DNA of 64,000 nucleotides from NCBI GenBank assembly GCA_020633335.1, contig JACKDU010000001.1:868001-932000 (forward strand). Direction: 5' to 3'. This DNA is from Myxococcales bacterium. GTDB taxonomy: Bacteria; Myxococcota_A; Polyangia; Nannocystales; Nannocystaceae. Numbering within the stretch: the first letter of the stretch is position 1; the number at the start of each line of letters is the position of its first letter. The notes below the pieces were generated by a model. The model was not told the DNA's origin, ran no database searches, and worked only from the letters and a program-made list of their open reading frames with translations. Positions 33,484-39,756 of the stretch are shown here, piece after piece. The translations under genes were made by a program, and so were the position numbers.

Positions 33484-33749
33484 TCATCGACATCGCTGGC
33501 GTCCACGCGCCAGCCGGCCGCCCTCCGCCGGATGACGACGCTTCACGTCATCCCGGCGCAGGGCGGGCCGCGACGCCCGGCGAGCCCGGGGTCGCAGGAC
33601 GCCCCGCGGACGCGGGAGCGGGCTCGATCGGAGCGGCGCAATCCGTCAGCGCCGCGCGGTCGGAGGGACGCGGAGGGGAGGGACCGCGTCCAGGGGGCCG
33701 GAGGGCCCGCGGATCAGAGGTGAGGTGCGCCCGGCGTCGCCGGGCACGA
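33484..33749 (+). other. structured spacer between tRNA-Tyr and the Pro tRNAs
   Basis: No ORF is supported. Two strong hairpins are visible: GATGACG/CGTCATC flanked by further CCG/CGG pairs (about 33527-33556), and GGACGCGG/CCGCGTCC with a ten-base loop (about 33667-33692). They may be processing or termination elements of the tRNA transcript; neither is followed by a T-run. No further tRNA T-arm signature was found here. Confidence 0.4.
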
Positions 33750-33824
33750 CGAGATGTGGCGCAGTCTGGTGAGCGCGCCGGTCTGGGGGACCGGAGGCCG
33801 CGGGTTCAAATCCCGCCATCTCGA
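33750..33824 (+). tRNA. tRNA-Pro (GGG), array copy 1
   Basis: Complete cloverleaf: acceptor CGAGATG/CATCTCG, A73, U8, D-stem GCGC/GCGC, anticodon stem CCGGT/ACCGG with loop CTGGGGG, T-stem GCGGG/CCCGC with loop TTCAAAT. C1:G72 and A73 are normal for bacterial tRNA-Pro. CCA is not encoded. Confidence 0.95.
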
Positions 33825-33862
33825 ACACGCGAGGGCCCGCGGCGCGGGCCGAGGGAGAGCTA

Positions 33863-33937
33863 CGGGCTGTGGCGCAGTTTGGTCAGCGCGCTCGCTTCGG
33901 GTGCGAGAGGTCGGAGGTTCGAATCCTCCCAGCCCGA
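33863..33937 (+). tRNA. tRNA-Pro (CGG), array
   Basis: Acceptor CGGGCTG/CAGCCCG with A73, anticodon stem CTCGC/GCGAG with loop TTCGGGT, T-stem GGAGG/CCTCC with loop TTCGAAT. All conserved positions look normal. Very similar over the first 45 bases to the following TGG isoacceptor, indicating duplication. CCA is not encoded. Confidence 0.95.
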
Positions 33938-33970
33938 TCTTGTGAAGGAACGACGAGGAAGAGAGATCCA

Positions 33971-34045
33971 CGGGCTGTGGCGCAGTTTGGTCAGCGCGCT
34001 CGCCTTGGGAGCGAGAGGACGGAGGTTCGAATCCTCCCGGCCCGA
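33971..34045 (+). tRNA. tRNA-Pro (TGG), array copy 1
   Basis: Acceptor CGGGCTG/CGGCCCG (one U-G pair), A73, anticodon stem CTCGC/GCGAG with loop CTTGGGA, T-stem GGAGG/CCTCC. The D-arm and anticodon stem are identical to the CGG gene at 33863, so these two are recent duplicates that differ mainly in the anticodon loop. Confidence 0.95.
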
Positions 34046-34070
34046 ACTTGAGATGGACATGATGATGTGT

Positions 34071-34144
34071 CGGGGTGTGGCGCAGTCTGGATAGCGTCCG
34101 GTCTTGGGGACTGGAGGTCGCGGGTTCGAATCCCGTCATCCCGA
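34071..34144 (+). tRNA. tRNA-Pro (TGG), array copy 2
   Basis: Acceptor CGGGGTG/CATCCCG, A73, anticodon stem CCGGT/ACTGG (one G-U) with loop CTTGGGG, T-stem GCGGG/CCCGT with loop TTCGAAT. It has the same anticodon as the preceding copy but a different body, closer to the GGG genes. CCA is not encoded; the 3' end runs into an octamer tandem repeat. Confidence 0.93.
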
Positions 34145-34174
34145 ACGAGCGAACGAGCGAACGAGCGAACGAGC
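34143..34174. repeat. 8-nt tandem repeat GAACGAGC, four copies, after a tRNA-Pro
   Basis: Four exact copies of GAACGAGC begin at the last two bases of the tRNA-Pro at 34071-34144. A similar GAACGAGG also follows the next tRNA-Pro (34271 onward), consistent with duplication of a tRNA-plus-flank unit and local slippage. Confidence 0.85.
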
Positions 34175-34197
34175 GAATGCCCGCGCCGCGGGCAAGA

Positions 34198-34272
34198 CGG
34201 GACGTAGCGCAGCCTGGTCAGCGTGCCGGTCTGGGAGACCGGAGGTCGTGGGTTCGAATCCCGCCGTCCCGA
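34198..34272 (+). tRNA. tRNA-Pro (GGG), array copy 2
   Basis: Acceptor CGGGACG/CGTCCCG, A73, anticodon stem CCGGT/ACCGG with loop CTGGGAG, T-loop TTCGAAT. It resembles the GGG copy at 33750 in the D and anticodon arms. Fifth and last Pro gene of the array. Confidence 0.95.
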
Positions 34273-34317
34273 ACGAGGAGGAGAAGAGCAGAGCAGAGCG
34301 AGCAGCGAGCGAGACCC

Positions 34318-34401
34318 GCGGGGGTGGGCGAATTGGTAGAGCTGCCCGGCTGAGTACCGGGAGGCCGAGAGGCGATGAGGGTTCGAGTCCCTCCCCCCGC
34401 A
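34318..34401 (+). tRNA. tRNA-Leu (GAG) with U37, array copy 1
   Basis: Class II tRNA with long variable arm (GGCCGAGAGGC). Acceptor GCGGGGG/CCCCCGC, A73, anticodon stem CCCGG/CCGGG, T-stem GAGGG/CCCTC. The anticodon loop is CTGAGTA, placing U at position 37, where a purine is nearly universal (m1G37 is usual for tRNA-Leu with this anticodon). U33 is present. Confidence 0.85.
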
Positions 34402-34422
34402 TCGATGAGCGAGGAAGAAGAC

Positions 34423-34507
34423 GCCGGAGTGGGCAAATTTGGGAGAGCCGCTCGGTCGAGAGCCGAGAGCCCGAGAGGGAGTGGGGGTTCGAGTCCCCCC
34501 TCCGGCA
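34423..34507 (+). tRNA. tRNA-Leu (GAG) with C33, array copy 2
   Basis: Acceptor GCCGGAG/CTCCGGC, A73, long variable arm (GCCCGAGAGGG), T-stem GGGGG/CCCCC with loop TTCGAGT. The anticodon stem CTCGG/CCGAG encloses TCGAGAG, so the anticodon by position is GAG but position 33 is C. U33 makes the U-turn of the anticodon loop and is almost invariant in working tRNAs, so this copy may be impaired or specialised. Confidence 0.75.
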
Positions 34508-34542
34508 ACACATGAGCGCGACGCAGCGAGGCGCGGAGACCC

Positions 34543-34627
34543 GCGGGGGTGGGCAAAGAGGCAAAGCCGCCTGGCGCAGATCCAGGAGGGCCGAGAGGCG
34601 TTGAGGGTTCGAATCCCTCTCCCCGCA
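34543..34627 (+). tRNA. tRNA-Leu (CAG) with G33, array
   Basis: Acceptor GCGGGGG/TCCCCGC, A73, D-stem GGC/GCC, anticodon stem CCTGG/CCAGG, long variable arm (GGCCGAGAGGC), T-stem GAGGG/CCCTC with loop TTCGAAT. The loop is CGCAGAT: the anticodon by position is CAG but position 33 is G. Everything else folds well, so the change is confined to the decoding loop. Confidence 0.75.
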
Positions 34628-34721
34628 TCGACGAAGGAAGAGGGACGAGGGACAAACGACGCGCCCGACGAGGGCGCGACGTTGGAGCGGGCGAGCGGCT
34701 CTGGCGAGCCGTGAAGATCAC

Positions 34722-34805
34722 GCGGGGGTGGGCAAATTGGTAAAGCCGGCCGGCTCAAACCCGGAGGGCCGAGAGGCGTTGAGGGTTCGATCCCCTCTCC
34801 CCGCA
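34722..34805 (+). tRNA. tRNA-Leu (CAA), array
   Basis: Acceptor GCGGGGG/TCCCCGC, A73, D-stem GGC/GCC, anticodon stem GCCGG/CCGGA with a mismatch at 27-43, loop CTCAAAC with U33, long variable arm identical to the CAG gene, T-loop TTCGATC. Last tRNA of the array; a GC-rich repeat tract (GCGCCGCG units, about 34807-34840) follows. Confidence 0.85.
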
Positions 34806-35009
34806 TCTCCGCGCCGCGGCGCCGCGGCGCCGCGGCGTGGCGGCGTGGCGGCGTCGCTACGAGGGCGGGGAGCGGCGTTCGCGGGCCGCGGGGGCGCCTC
34901 GCGGGCAGGGGTCCGCGCTGGCGAGGCCCGCTGGATGTGAGGAGAGCCCCGGGTGCGGCGACGATCGGGGCTAGGCAGCCGATCGCGCGCGCGCCATCCT
35001 GGGCTGCCC

Positions 35010-36257
35010 ATGCCCTCGCCTGGCCTCTCCCGTCGTGGCGCCGAGTCTCCGGCATCGCCGATCCGCCGCCTCATGCCGTACGCGGAGGCCGCTCGCGCGC
35101 GCGGTGTCCACGTCCACCACCTCAACATCGGCCAGCCCGACCTGCCGACGGTCGCGCCGATGCTCCAGGCCTACCGCTCCTTCGATCACCCGGTCGTCGC
35201 CTACGCCCCCTCCGAGGGCTTCCTCGACTACCGCCAGGCGCTCGCCGGCTACTACAACCGGCTCGGGGTCGCCGGCGATCCGATCCGCGCCGATCAGATC
35301 CTGGTGACGGTCGGCGGCTCGGAGGCGCTCCTCTTCGCGATCGCGGCGACCTGCGACCCCGAGGACAAGATCCTCGTCGTCGAGCCCTACTACACCAACT
35401 ACCGCGGCTTCGCCCACATGCTCGGGGTCGAGGTCGTGCCGGTGACCACCCACGCGAGCGAGGGCTTCAAGCTGCCGGCCGAGCGGGTGCGCGCGGCGAT
35501 CGGCCCCGGCGTGCGGGCGCTGGTGGTGCCGACCCCGGGGAACCCGACCGGGATGGTCCTGAGCCACGCCGAGCTCGCCGAGCTCGGTCAGGTCTGCGTC
35601 GACCACGGGATCTTCTTCATCGTCGACGAGGTCTACCGCGAGTTCGTCTACCCCGAAGACGGCGACGCCTCGGCGGTCGCCCCGAGCGTCCTCGAGGTCC
35701 CGGACCTCGAGGGCCACGCGGTCGTGATCGACTCGGTCTCAAAGCGCTACTCCGGCTGCGGCGCGCGGATCGGCTGCCTGGTCACCCGCAACCGCGAGCT
35801 CTACGCCGCCTGCCTCCGCTTCGCCCAGGCCCGCCTCTCGCCGCCGACCGTCGACCAGGTCGCGGCCGCGGCCGCGCTGCGGACCCCGCACGAGGACATG
35901 CGGGCGATGATCGACGCCTACCGGGCGCGCCGCGACCTCCTCGTCGCCGGCCTCAACGCGATCCCCGGGGTCTCGTGCCCGACCCCGGAGGGCGCCTTCT
36001 ACCTGATCGCCGACCTGCCGGTCGCGGACGCCGAGGACTTTTGCATCTTCCTCCTCCGCGAATTCGACCTCGAGGGCGAGACCCTGATGATGGCGCCGGC
36101 CGAGGGCTTCTACGCGACCCCCGGCGAGGGGCGGAACCAGGTCCGCCTCGCCTACGTGCTCGACCGGCCGAAGCTCGCGCGCTGCCTCGAGATCCTCCGG
36201 GCCGGCCTCGCGGCCTACGCCGCGCGCGCTCCCGCGCCGCGGGCATCGATGAGCTGA
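35010..36257 (+). CDS. PLP-dependent aminotransferase (class I/II)
   Basis: A 415-residue fold-type I aminotransferase. ATG at 35010 is chosen over upstream in-frame codons because the preceding part is Arg-rich and non-conserved. It contains LNIGQPDLPTVAP, the cofactor-binding VGGSEALLFAI, VPTPGNPTGMVLS with the substrate-pocket Asn, FIVDEVYREFVY with the PLP-N1 Asp, the Schiff-base lysine in DSVSKRYSGCGARIG, and the carboxylate-binding Arg in NQVRLAYV. It is of the AspAT/alanine-transaminase-like subgroup; the substrate is not assignable. It follows the tRNA array on the same strand with about 200 nt between. Its stop overlaps a perfect copy of the interspersed inverted repeat. Confidence 0.9.
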   Translation: MPSPGLSRRGAESPASPIRRLMPYAEAARARGVHVHHLNIGQPDLPTVAPMLQAYRSFDHPVVAYAPSEGFLDYRQALAGYYNRLGVAGDPIRADQILVTVGGSEALLFAIAATCDPEDKILVVEPYYTNYRGFAHMLGVEVVPVTTHASEGFKLPAERVRAAIGPGVRALVVPTPGNPTGMVLSHAELAELGQVCVDHGIFFIVDEVYREFVYPEDGDASAVAPSVLEVPDLEGHAVVIDSVSKRYSGCGARIGCLVTRNRELYAACLRFAQARLSPPTVDQVAAAAALRTPHEDMRAMIDAYRARRDLLVAGLNAIPGVSCPTPEGAFYLIADLPVADAEDFCIFLLREFDLEGETLMMAPAEGFYATPGEGRNQVRLAYVLDRPKLARCLEILRAGLAAYAARAPAPRASMS

Positions 36258-36269
36258 CCGAAAGGTCAG
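36254..36269. repeat. interspersed inverted repeat, perfect copy at the end of the aminotransferase gene
   Basis: CTGACC-GAAA-GGTCAG is a perfect six-base inverted repeat around GAAA; it includes the TGA stop of the aminotransferase (36255-36257). As RNA it would form a stem closed by a GNRA tetraloop. Confidence 0.7.
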
Positions 36270-36331
36270 GTTGATGTTCGGGGCCGCGCGAGGCCAGGTC
36301 CTCCGGCGCCCGGGCCGTGTAGACTTCCACG

Positions 36332-36353
36332 GGGGGAGCCTCTACGCTCCCCC
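36332..36353 (+). promoter_or_regulatory. perfect 8-bp hairpin directly before a start codon
   Basis: GGGGGAGC (36332-36339) pairs exactly with GCTCCCCC (36346-36353) around the loop CTCTAC, ending two bases before ATG 36356. There is no separate Shine-Dalgarno sequence, but the left arm itself contains GGGGGAG, which would be buried in the stem. It may control translation of the downstream lipoprotein. Confidence 0.5.
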
Positions 36354-36355
36354 GC

Positions 36356-37651
36356 ATGGTGATTTCTGGGTTTGGCAGGTGGTTTGGTCTCCTTGGTCTC
36401 CTGGCGATCGTCGGCGGCTGCGGCGATGACGGCGAGCCGACGACGAGCTTCGGGACGAGCGCGACGACGACGACGACGACCGGGGGGACGACGACCTCGG
36501 CGGGGACGACGACCGGCGACGAGACCTCGGGGACGAGCGGGGGCGGCAGCGGCACCTCGGGCTCGACGGGCGAGCCGGTCGGGGTCTGCGGCGACGGCGA
36601 GGTCAACGTCTCGGGCGAGGAGTGCGACGAGGGGGACGCGAACGCCGACGACGGGGCGTGCACGAGCCAGTGCAAGGCGGCCGTCTGCGGCGACTCCCTG
36701 GTCCAGGCCGGGGTCGAGGAGTGCGACGACGGCAACGACGTCGACACCGACGAGTGCACGAGCGCGTGCACCCTCGCGGCCTGCGGCGACGGCTACCTCC
36801 AGATCGGCGAGGAGTGCGACGACGGCAACAACGACCCCTCCGACACCTGCACGGACACCTGCATGAACGCCGTCTGCGGCGACGGGATCGTCCAGGACGG
36901 GGTCGAGGGCTGCGACGACGGCAACGACGTCGACGACGACGGGTGCTCGAACACCTGCGCGCTGGCGAGCTGCGGCGACGGGATCGTCCAGATGGGCGAG
37001 GAGTGCGACGACGGCAACGACGTCGACACCGACGAGTGCACGAGCATGTGCCAGACCGCCAAGTGCGGCGACGGGATCGCCCAGGACGGCGTCGAGGAGT
37101 GCGACGACGGCAACGCGGTCGACACCGACGCCTGCACCAACGCCTGCAAGGCGGCGACCTGCGGCGACGGGATCGTCCAGGAGGGGGTCGAGGAGTGCGA
37201 CGACGGCAACGACGTCAACACCGACGCCTGCGTGTCGATGTGCAAGGCGGCGAGCTGCGGCGACGGCTACGTGCAGATGGACGTCGAGCAGTGCGACGAC
37301 GGCAACATGAACAACAACGACGGCTGCACCAACGAGTGCAAGACCGGCTGCGGCGGCGCGCTCCTCGACCCCGGCAACGGGATCAAGGGGTGCTGGTACA
37401 CCGCGCAGGCGCTCAACCAGAGCTGCACGCAGGTCTGCGCGAACCACGGCGGGGTCGACCTGCCCGCGCTCCAGCACTCGGGCAACGCGATCGGCAAGTA
37501 CTTCTGGCCGAACAAGGCGAACGGGAGCAACTGGGTCTCGATCGAGTGCTCGTCGACCGACAACAACACGAACTGGGGCGCGAACAACGGGGCGCCGGAC
37601 GTGAACTTCACCCACTCCGCCTGCTACGTGAACTGCGCCTGCAAGAACTGA
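36356..37651 (+). CDS. lipoprotein with eight DUF4215 Cys repeats
   Basis: A 431-residue protein. The type II signal ends at lipobox VGGC, followed by a Thr/Gly/Ser linker to about residue 75. Eight repeats of about 33 residues follow, of the form CGDGIVQDGVEECDDGN, then DVDTDxCTxxC. This is the DUF4215/Myxococcus Cys-rich repeat. A distinct C-terminal domain of about 95 residues (NGIKGCWYTAQALNQSCTQV, FWPNKANGSNWVSIECSS) carries its own Cys pairs. The repeats are similar at DNA level, so copy number could vary. Probably a surface adhesive or structural protein. Its start lies just after a perfect hairpin. Confidence 0.88.
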   Translation: MVISGFGRWFGLLGLLAIVGGCGDDGEPTTSFGTSATTTTTTGGTTTSAGTTTGDETSGTSGGGSGTSGSTGEPVGVCGDGEVNVSGEECDEGDANADDGACTSQCKAAVCGDSLVQAGVEECDDGNDVDTDECTSACTLAACGDGYLQIGEECDDGNNDPSDTCTDTCMNAVCGDGIVQDGVEGCDDGNDVDDDGCSNTCALASCGDGIVQMGEECDDGNDVDTDECTSMCQTAKCGDGIAQDGVEECDDGNAVDTDACTNACKAATCGDGIVQEGVEECDDGNDVNTDACVSMCKAASCGDGYVQMDVEQCDDGNMNNNDGCTNECKTGCGGALLDPGNGIKGCWYTAQALNQSCTQVCANHGGVDLPALQHSGNAIGKYFWPNKANGSNWVSIECSSTDNNTNWGANNGAPDVNFTHSACYVNCACKN

Positions 37652-37699
37652 GCGGGCGGGGCGGGGCGGCGCCGCGGCGGGGTGCCGCGCGGCGCCGCG

Positions 37700-38137
37700 T
37701 CACTCGCAGGGGAGCTGGATGTCGGGGCAGGTGATGATCGCCTGGCCCGCGGCGTCCCACGCGAGCGCCGGCGTGAGGAGGTCGCACTCGGGGCGGGCGA
37801 GGCCGATCAGGGTCACGTCGTCGATCGCCGCCGACGCGCCGCCGCCGCTGGTGATCGGCCGGCAGTAGGCGTCGTCGCGGCGGAGCACCGGCGGATCTTC
37901 GGACTCGTCGCAGTAGGCCGGCGGGTTGATGCACACCGAGTCCTGAGGACATGTCATCTCGGCGCAGGTGAGGGGCGCCTCGTCGTCGTCGTCGCTGAGA
38001 TCATCGCCCGCGCTCTCCCCCGCGCCGTCGGTCCCGGCGACGCTGGTCGAGCCGTCGTCGCCGCGCTCGCAGGCGCCGACGGTGACGATCCAACCGAGGG
38101 TGAGCGCGAGCCACCGGGGGCCGCGGCTCGTGGTCAT
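37700..38137 (-). CDS. small Cys-rich lipoprotein
   Basis: A 145-residue protein with ATG at 38137. The signal peptide ends at lipobox TVGAC. An acidic stretch (SAGDDLSDDDDEAPL) precedes a compact domain with several Cys (LTCAEMTCPQDSVCINPPAY). The body then has a beta-rich look (AAIDDVTLIGLARPECDLLT, AGQAIITCPDIQLPCE). Predicted envelope lipoprotein of unknown role, convergent with the DUF4215 gene. The TCPQDS codons are low in GC3 and coincide with an imperfect copy of the interspersed inverted repeat. Confidence 0.75.
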   Translation of the reverse strand: MTTSRGPRWLALTLGWIVTVGACERGDDGSTSVAGTDGAGESAGDDLSDDDDEAPLTCAEMTCPQDSVCINPPAYCDESEDPPVLRRDDAYCRPITSGGGASAAIDDVTLIGLARPECDLLTPALAWDAAGQAIITCPDIQLPCE

Positions 38138-38251
38138 GGAGCCTCTGACACCGCCCCCGAGGGCGTGGTTTCACCTGGCCAGCGGGGGTGGCGACCGGGA
38201 CATGTCGCTCGGTTCTCCCGCAGGGGTCGTCAGCGAGATGACGTCGCGTCG

Positions 38252-38432
38252 CTAGGGCGCGACGCAGGCCAGGAGCTCGGCGCCGCACTTGTCGTCGACG
38301 CAGGCCTGGTCGGTGCAGGCGTTCTTGTCGACGCAGGAGGCGAGCGCGACGTAGGCCGGGACGCCGTCCTGGGAGAGCTCGGCGGCGCCTTGGACTCGCA
38401 GATCTCGCCGCCGCCGCAGAGGAGCAGGCGGT
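38252..38432 (-). pseudogene. remnant of a Cys-rich secreted protein gene
   Basis: The minus-strand frame ending with TAG at 38252-38254 reads AAELSQDGVPAYVALASCVD and KNACTDQACVDDKCGAELLA before the stop, a typical C terminus of Cys-rich myxobacterial lipoproteins. Upstream, CGGGEICESK continues the same kind of sequence in another frame, so a frameshift lies near 38388-38392. No start codon or signal peptide remains; the DUF1552 gene ends 12 nt upstream. This looks like a decayed tail of a longer gene. Confidence 0.45.
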
Positions 38433-38444
38433 CCGCGCGACGGC

Positions 38445-39752
38445 CTAGCCGGCGTTCACCCCGGGGAGCGGCGCCGTCCCGTCGATCCCGAAGCTCATGG
38501 TGTCGACGCCGAAGGCCCGCAGGAGCGAGACGTGCATGTCGCCGAGGGGCAGGCCGTTGCAGGCGATCGACTGGCCGGTCGCCAGCGCGCCGCCGCAGCG
38601 GCCGACGATCAACTGGTTGAGGCTCGTGTGATCGTGGGGGCCGCCGTCGCCCATGTCGGTGAGGACCAGCATCGCCGTGTTGTCGAGGACGAAGGAGCCG
38701 TCGGGCTCCTGCAGCGACTTCAGGGTGGTCGCCAGGTCGGCGGCCTGCTGGGCCTGCCAGGTCTCGAGCTTGAGGAGCTGCCCGGGCGCGTCGACGCCGG
38801 CGCCGTGGGTGAGGCCGTGGTGGCCCCCGGGGGCGCCGATGAAGGGGTGCGAGCGGCTCGAGAGGCCGTTCTCGATCATGAAGGTGATCACCCGGCTCTG
38901 ATCGCAGCGGAAGGCGAGGGCGATGAGGTCGTTGAAGGCCTTCACCCGCGAGGGGTAGTCGAGGGCGCCGGCGGGCGCGGGGCCGGGCTCGCAGGCGCCG
39001 GCCGGCGGGCCGTCGAGGCGCTTCTCGAGCTCGCGGACCGCGGTGAAGTACTCGTCGAGCTTGCGGCGATCGTCGGCGCCGAGCTCGATCTGGAGGCTGG
39101 CGGCGTCCTCCTGGACGTAGTCGAGGACGCTCTTGAGCGACGCCTTGCGCTTGGCCTTCTCGGCCTCGGTCGCCCCCTCGTCCGCGCCGGCGAAGAGCTG
39201 ATCGAAGGCGGTCTTGGGGTTGATCACCGGCGCGAGCGGCTGCTTCTCGCCGGCCCAGGAGATGCTCTGGGTGTAGGCGCAGGCCGCCCCGAAGTCGCAG
39301 GCCATCGGCTCGCCGGCGCCCCACTGCAGCGAGGGGAAGCGGGTCGGCGGCGCGAGGGCCTTGACCAGCGCCTGGTCCATCGAGATCTCGCCGTGGAGGG
39401 CGCCGTCGGGGTAGGGCCAGCAGTTGAGGATCGTCCCGGTGCCGAGCGCGTGGTCACCTGTCCCTGTGGACATGAGCGCCGAGGTGTGGACCAGGCCCTT
39501 GAGGCAGATCAGGTCGGCCTTGAGGGCGGCGAAGGGGGCGAGCGCCGGCGGGAACGAGAACTCGGGGCCGCTCTCCGGCGGCGCCCAGTTGGCCGGCACC
39601 CGGCCGTTCGGCAGGAAGTAGACCAGGAGGCGGCGGGGCGGCGCCTCGGCGAGCGGGCGGCTCGGGGCGTGGCGCGGGCGGGCGAAGGCGAGGGCGGGGA
39701 GGGCGACCAGGGCGCCCGCGCCCCCGAGGATCCTGCGGCGTGTCAGGTGCAT
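38445..39752 (-). CDS. DUF1552 domain secreted protein
   Basis: A 435-residue protein with a Tat-like signal (RRRILGGAGALVALPALA). The DUF1552 features are clear: RRLLVYFLPNGRVPANWAP, LKGLVHTSALMSTGTGDHAL, SMDQALVKALAPPTRFPSLQ, LQIELGADDRRKLDEYFTAV, MLVLTDMGDGGPHDHTSLNQ. The family is related to DUF1501/sulfatase-like proteins and is almost always encoded beside a DUF1592-type protein, in planctomycetes and myxobacteria; the biochemical role is unknown. It begins 4 nt after the stop of the DUF1592 gene, giving a two-gene operon. Confidence 0.92.
   Translation of the reverse strand: MHLTRRRILGGAGALVALPALAFARPRHAPSRPLAEAPPRRLLVYFLPNGRVPANWAPPESGPEFSFPPALAPFAALKADLICLKGLVHTSALMSTGTGDHALGTGTILNCWPYPDGALHGEISMDQALVKALAPPTRFPSLQWGAGEPMACDFGAACAYTQSISWAGEKQPLAPVINPKTAFDQLFAGADEGATEAEKAKRKASLKSVLDYVQEDAASLQIELGADDRRKLDEYFTAVRELEKRLDGPPAGACEPGPAPAGALDYPSRVKAFNDLIALAFRCDQSRVITFMIENGLSSRSHPFIGAPGGHHGLTHGAGVDAPGQLLKLETWQAQQAADLATTLKSLQEPDGSFVLDNTAMLVLTDMGDGGPHDHTSLNQLIVGRCGGALATGQSIACNGLPLGDMHVSLLRAFGVDTMSFGIDGTAPLPGVNAG
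39458..39473. repeat. interspersed inverted repeat TGNCC-N4-GGNCA
   Basis: CTGTCC-CTGT-GGACAT in the DUF1552 gene. The coding-strand codons TCC ACA GGG ACA GGT are atypical for the gene. Confidence 0.6.
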
Positions 39753-39756
39753 GGGG

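Noticed and set aside
34423..34507. Reading this tRNA as Ser (CGA) by shifting the anticodon one base
   Set aside because: The five-base stem CTCGG/CCGAG fixes a seven-base loop, so positions 34-36 are GAG; the Ser reading would need an irregular loop.
33750..34805. Regularly spaced near-repeats that could look like a CRISPR array
   Set aside because: Each repeat unit folds as a complete tRNA and the spacers are irregular; no cas genes are nearby.
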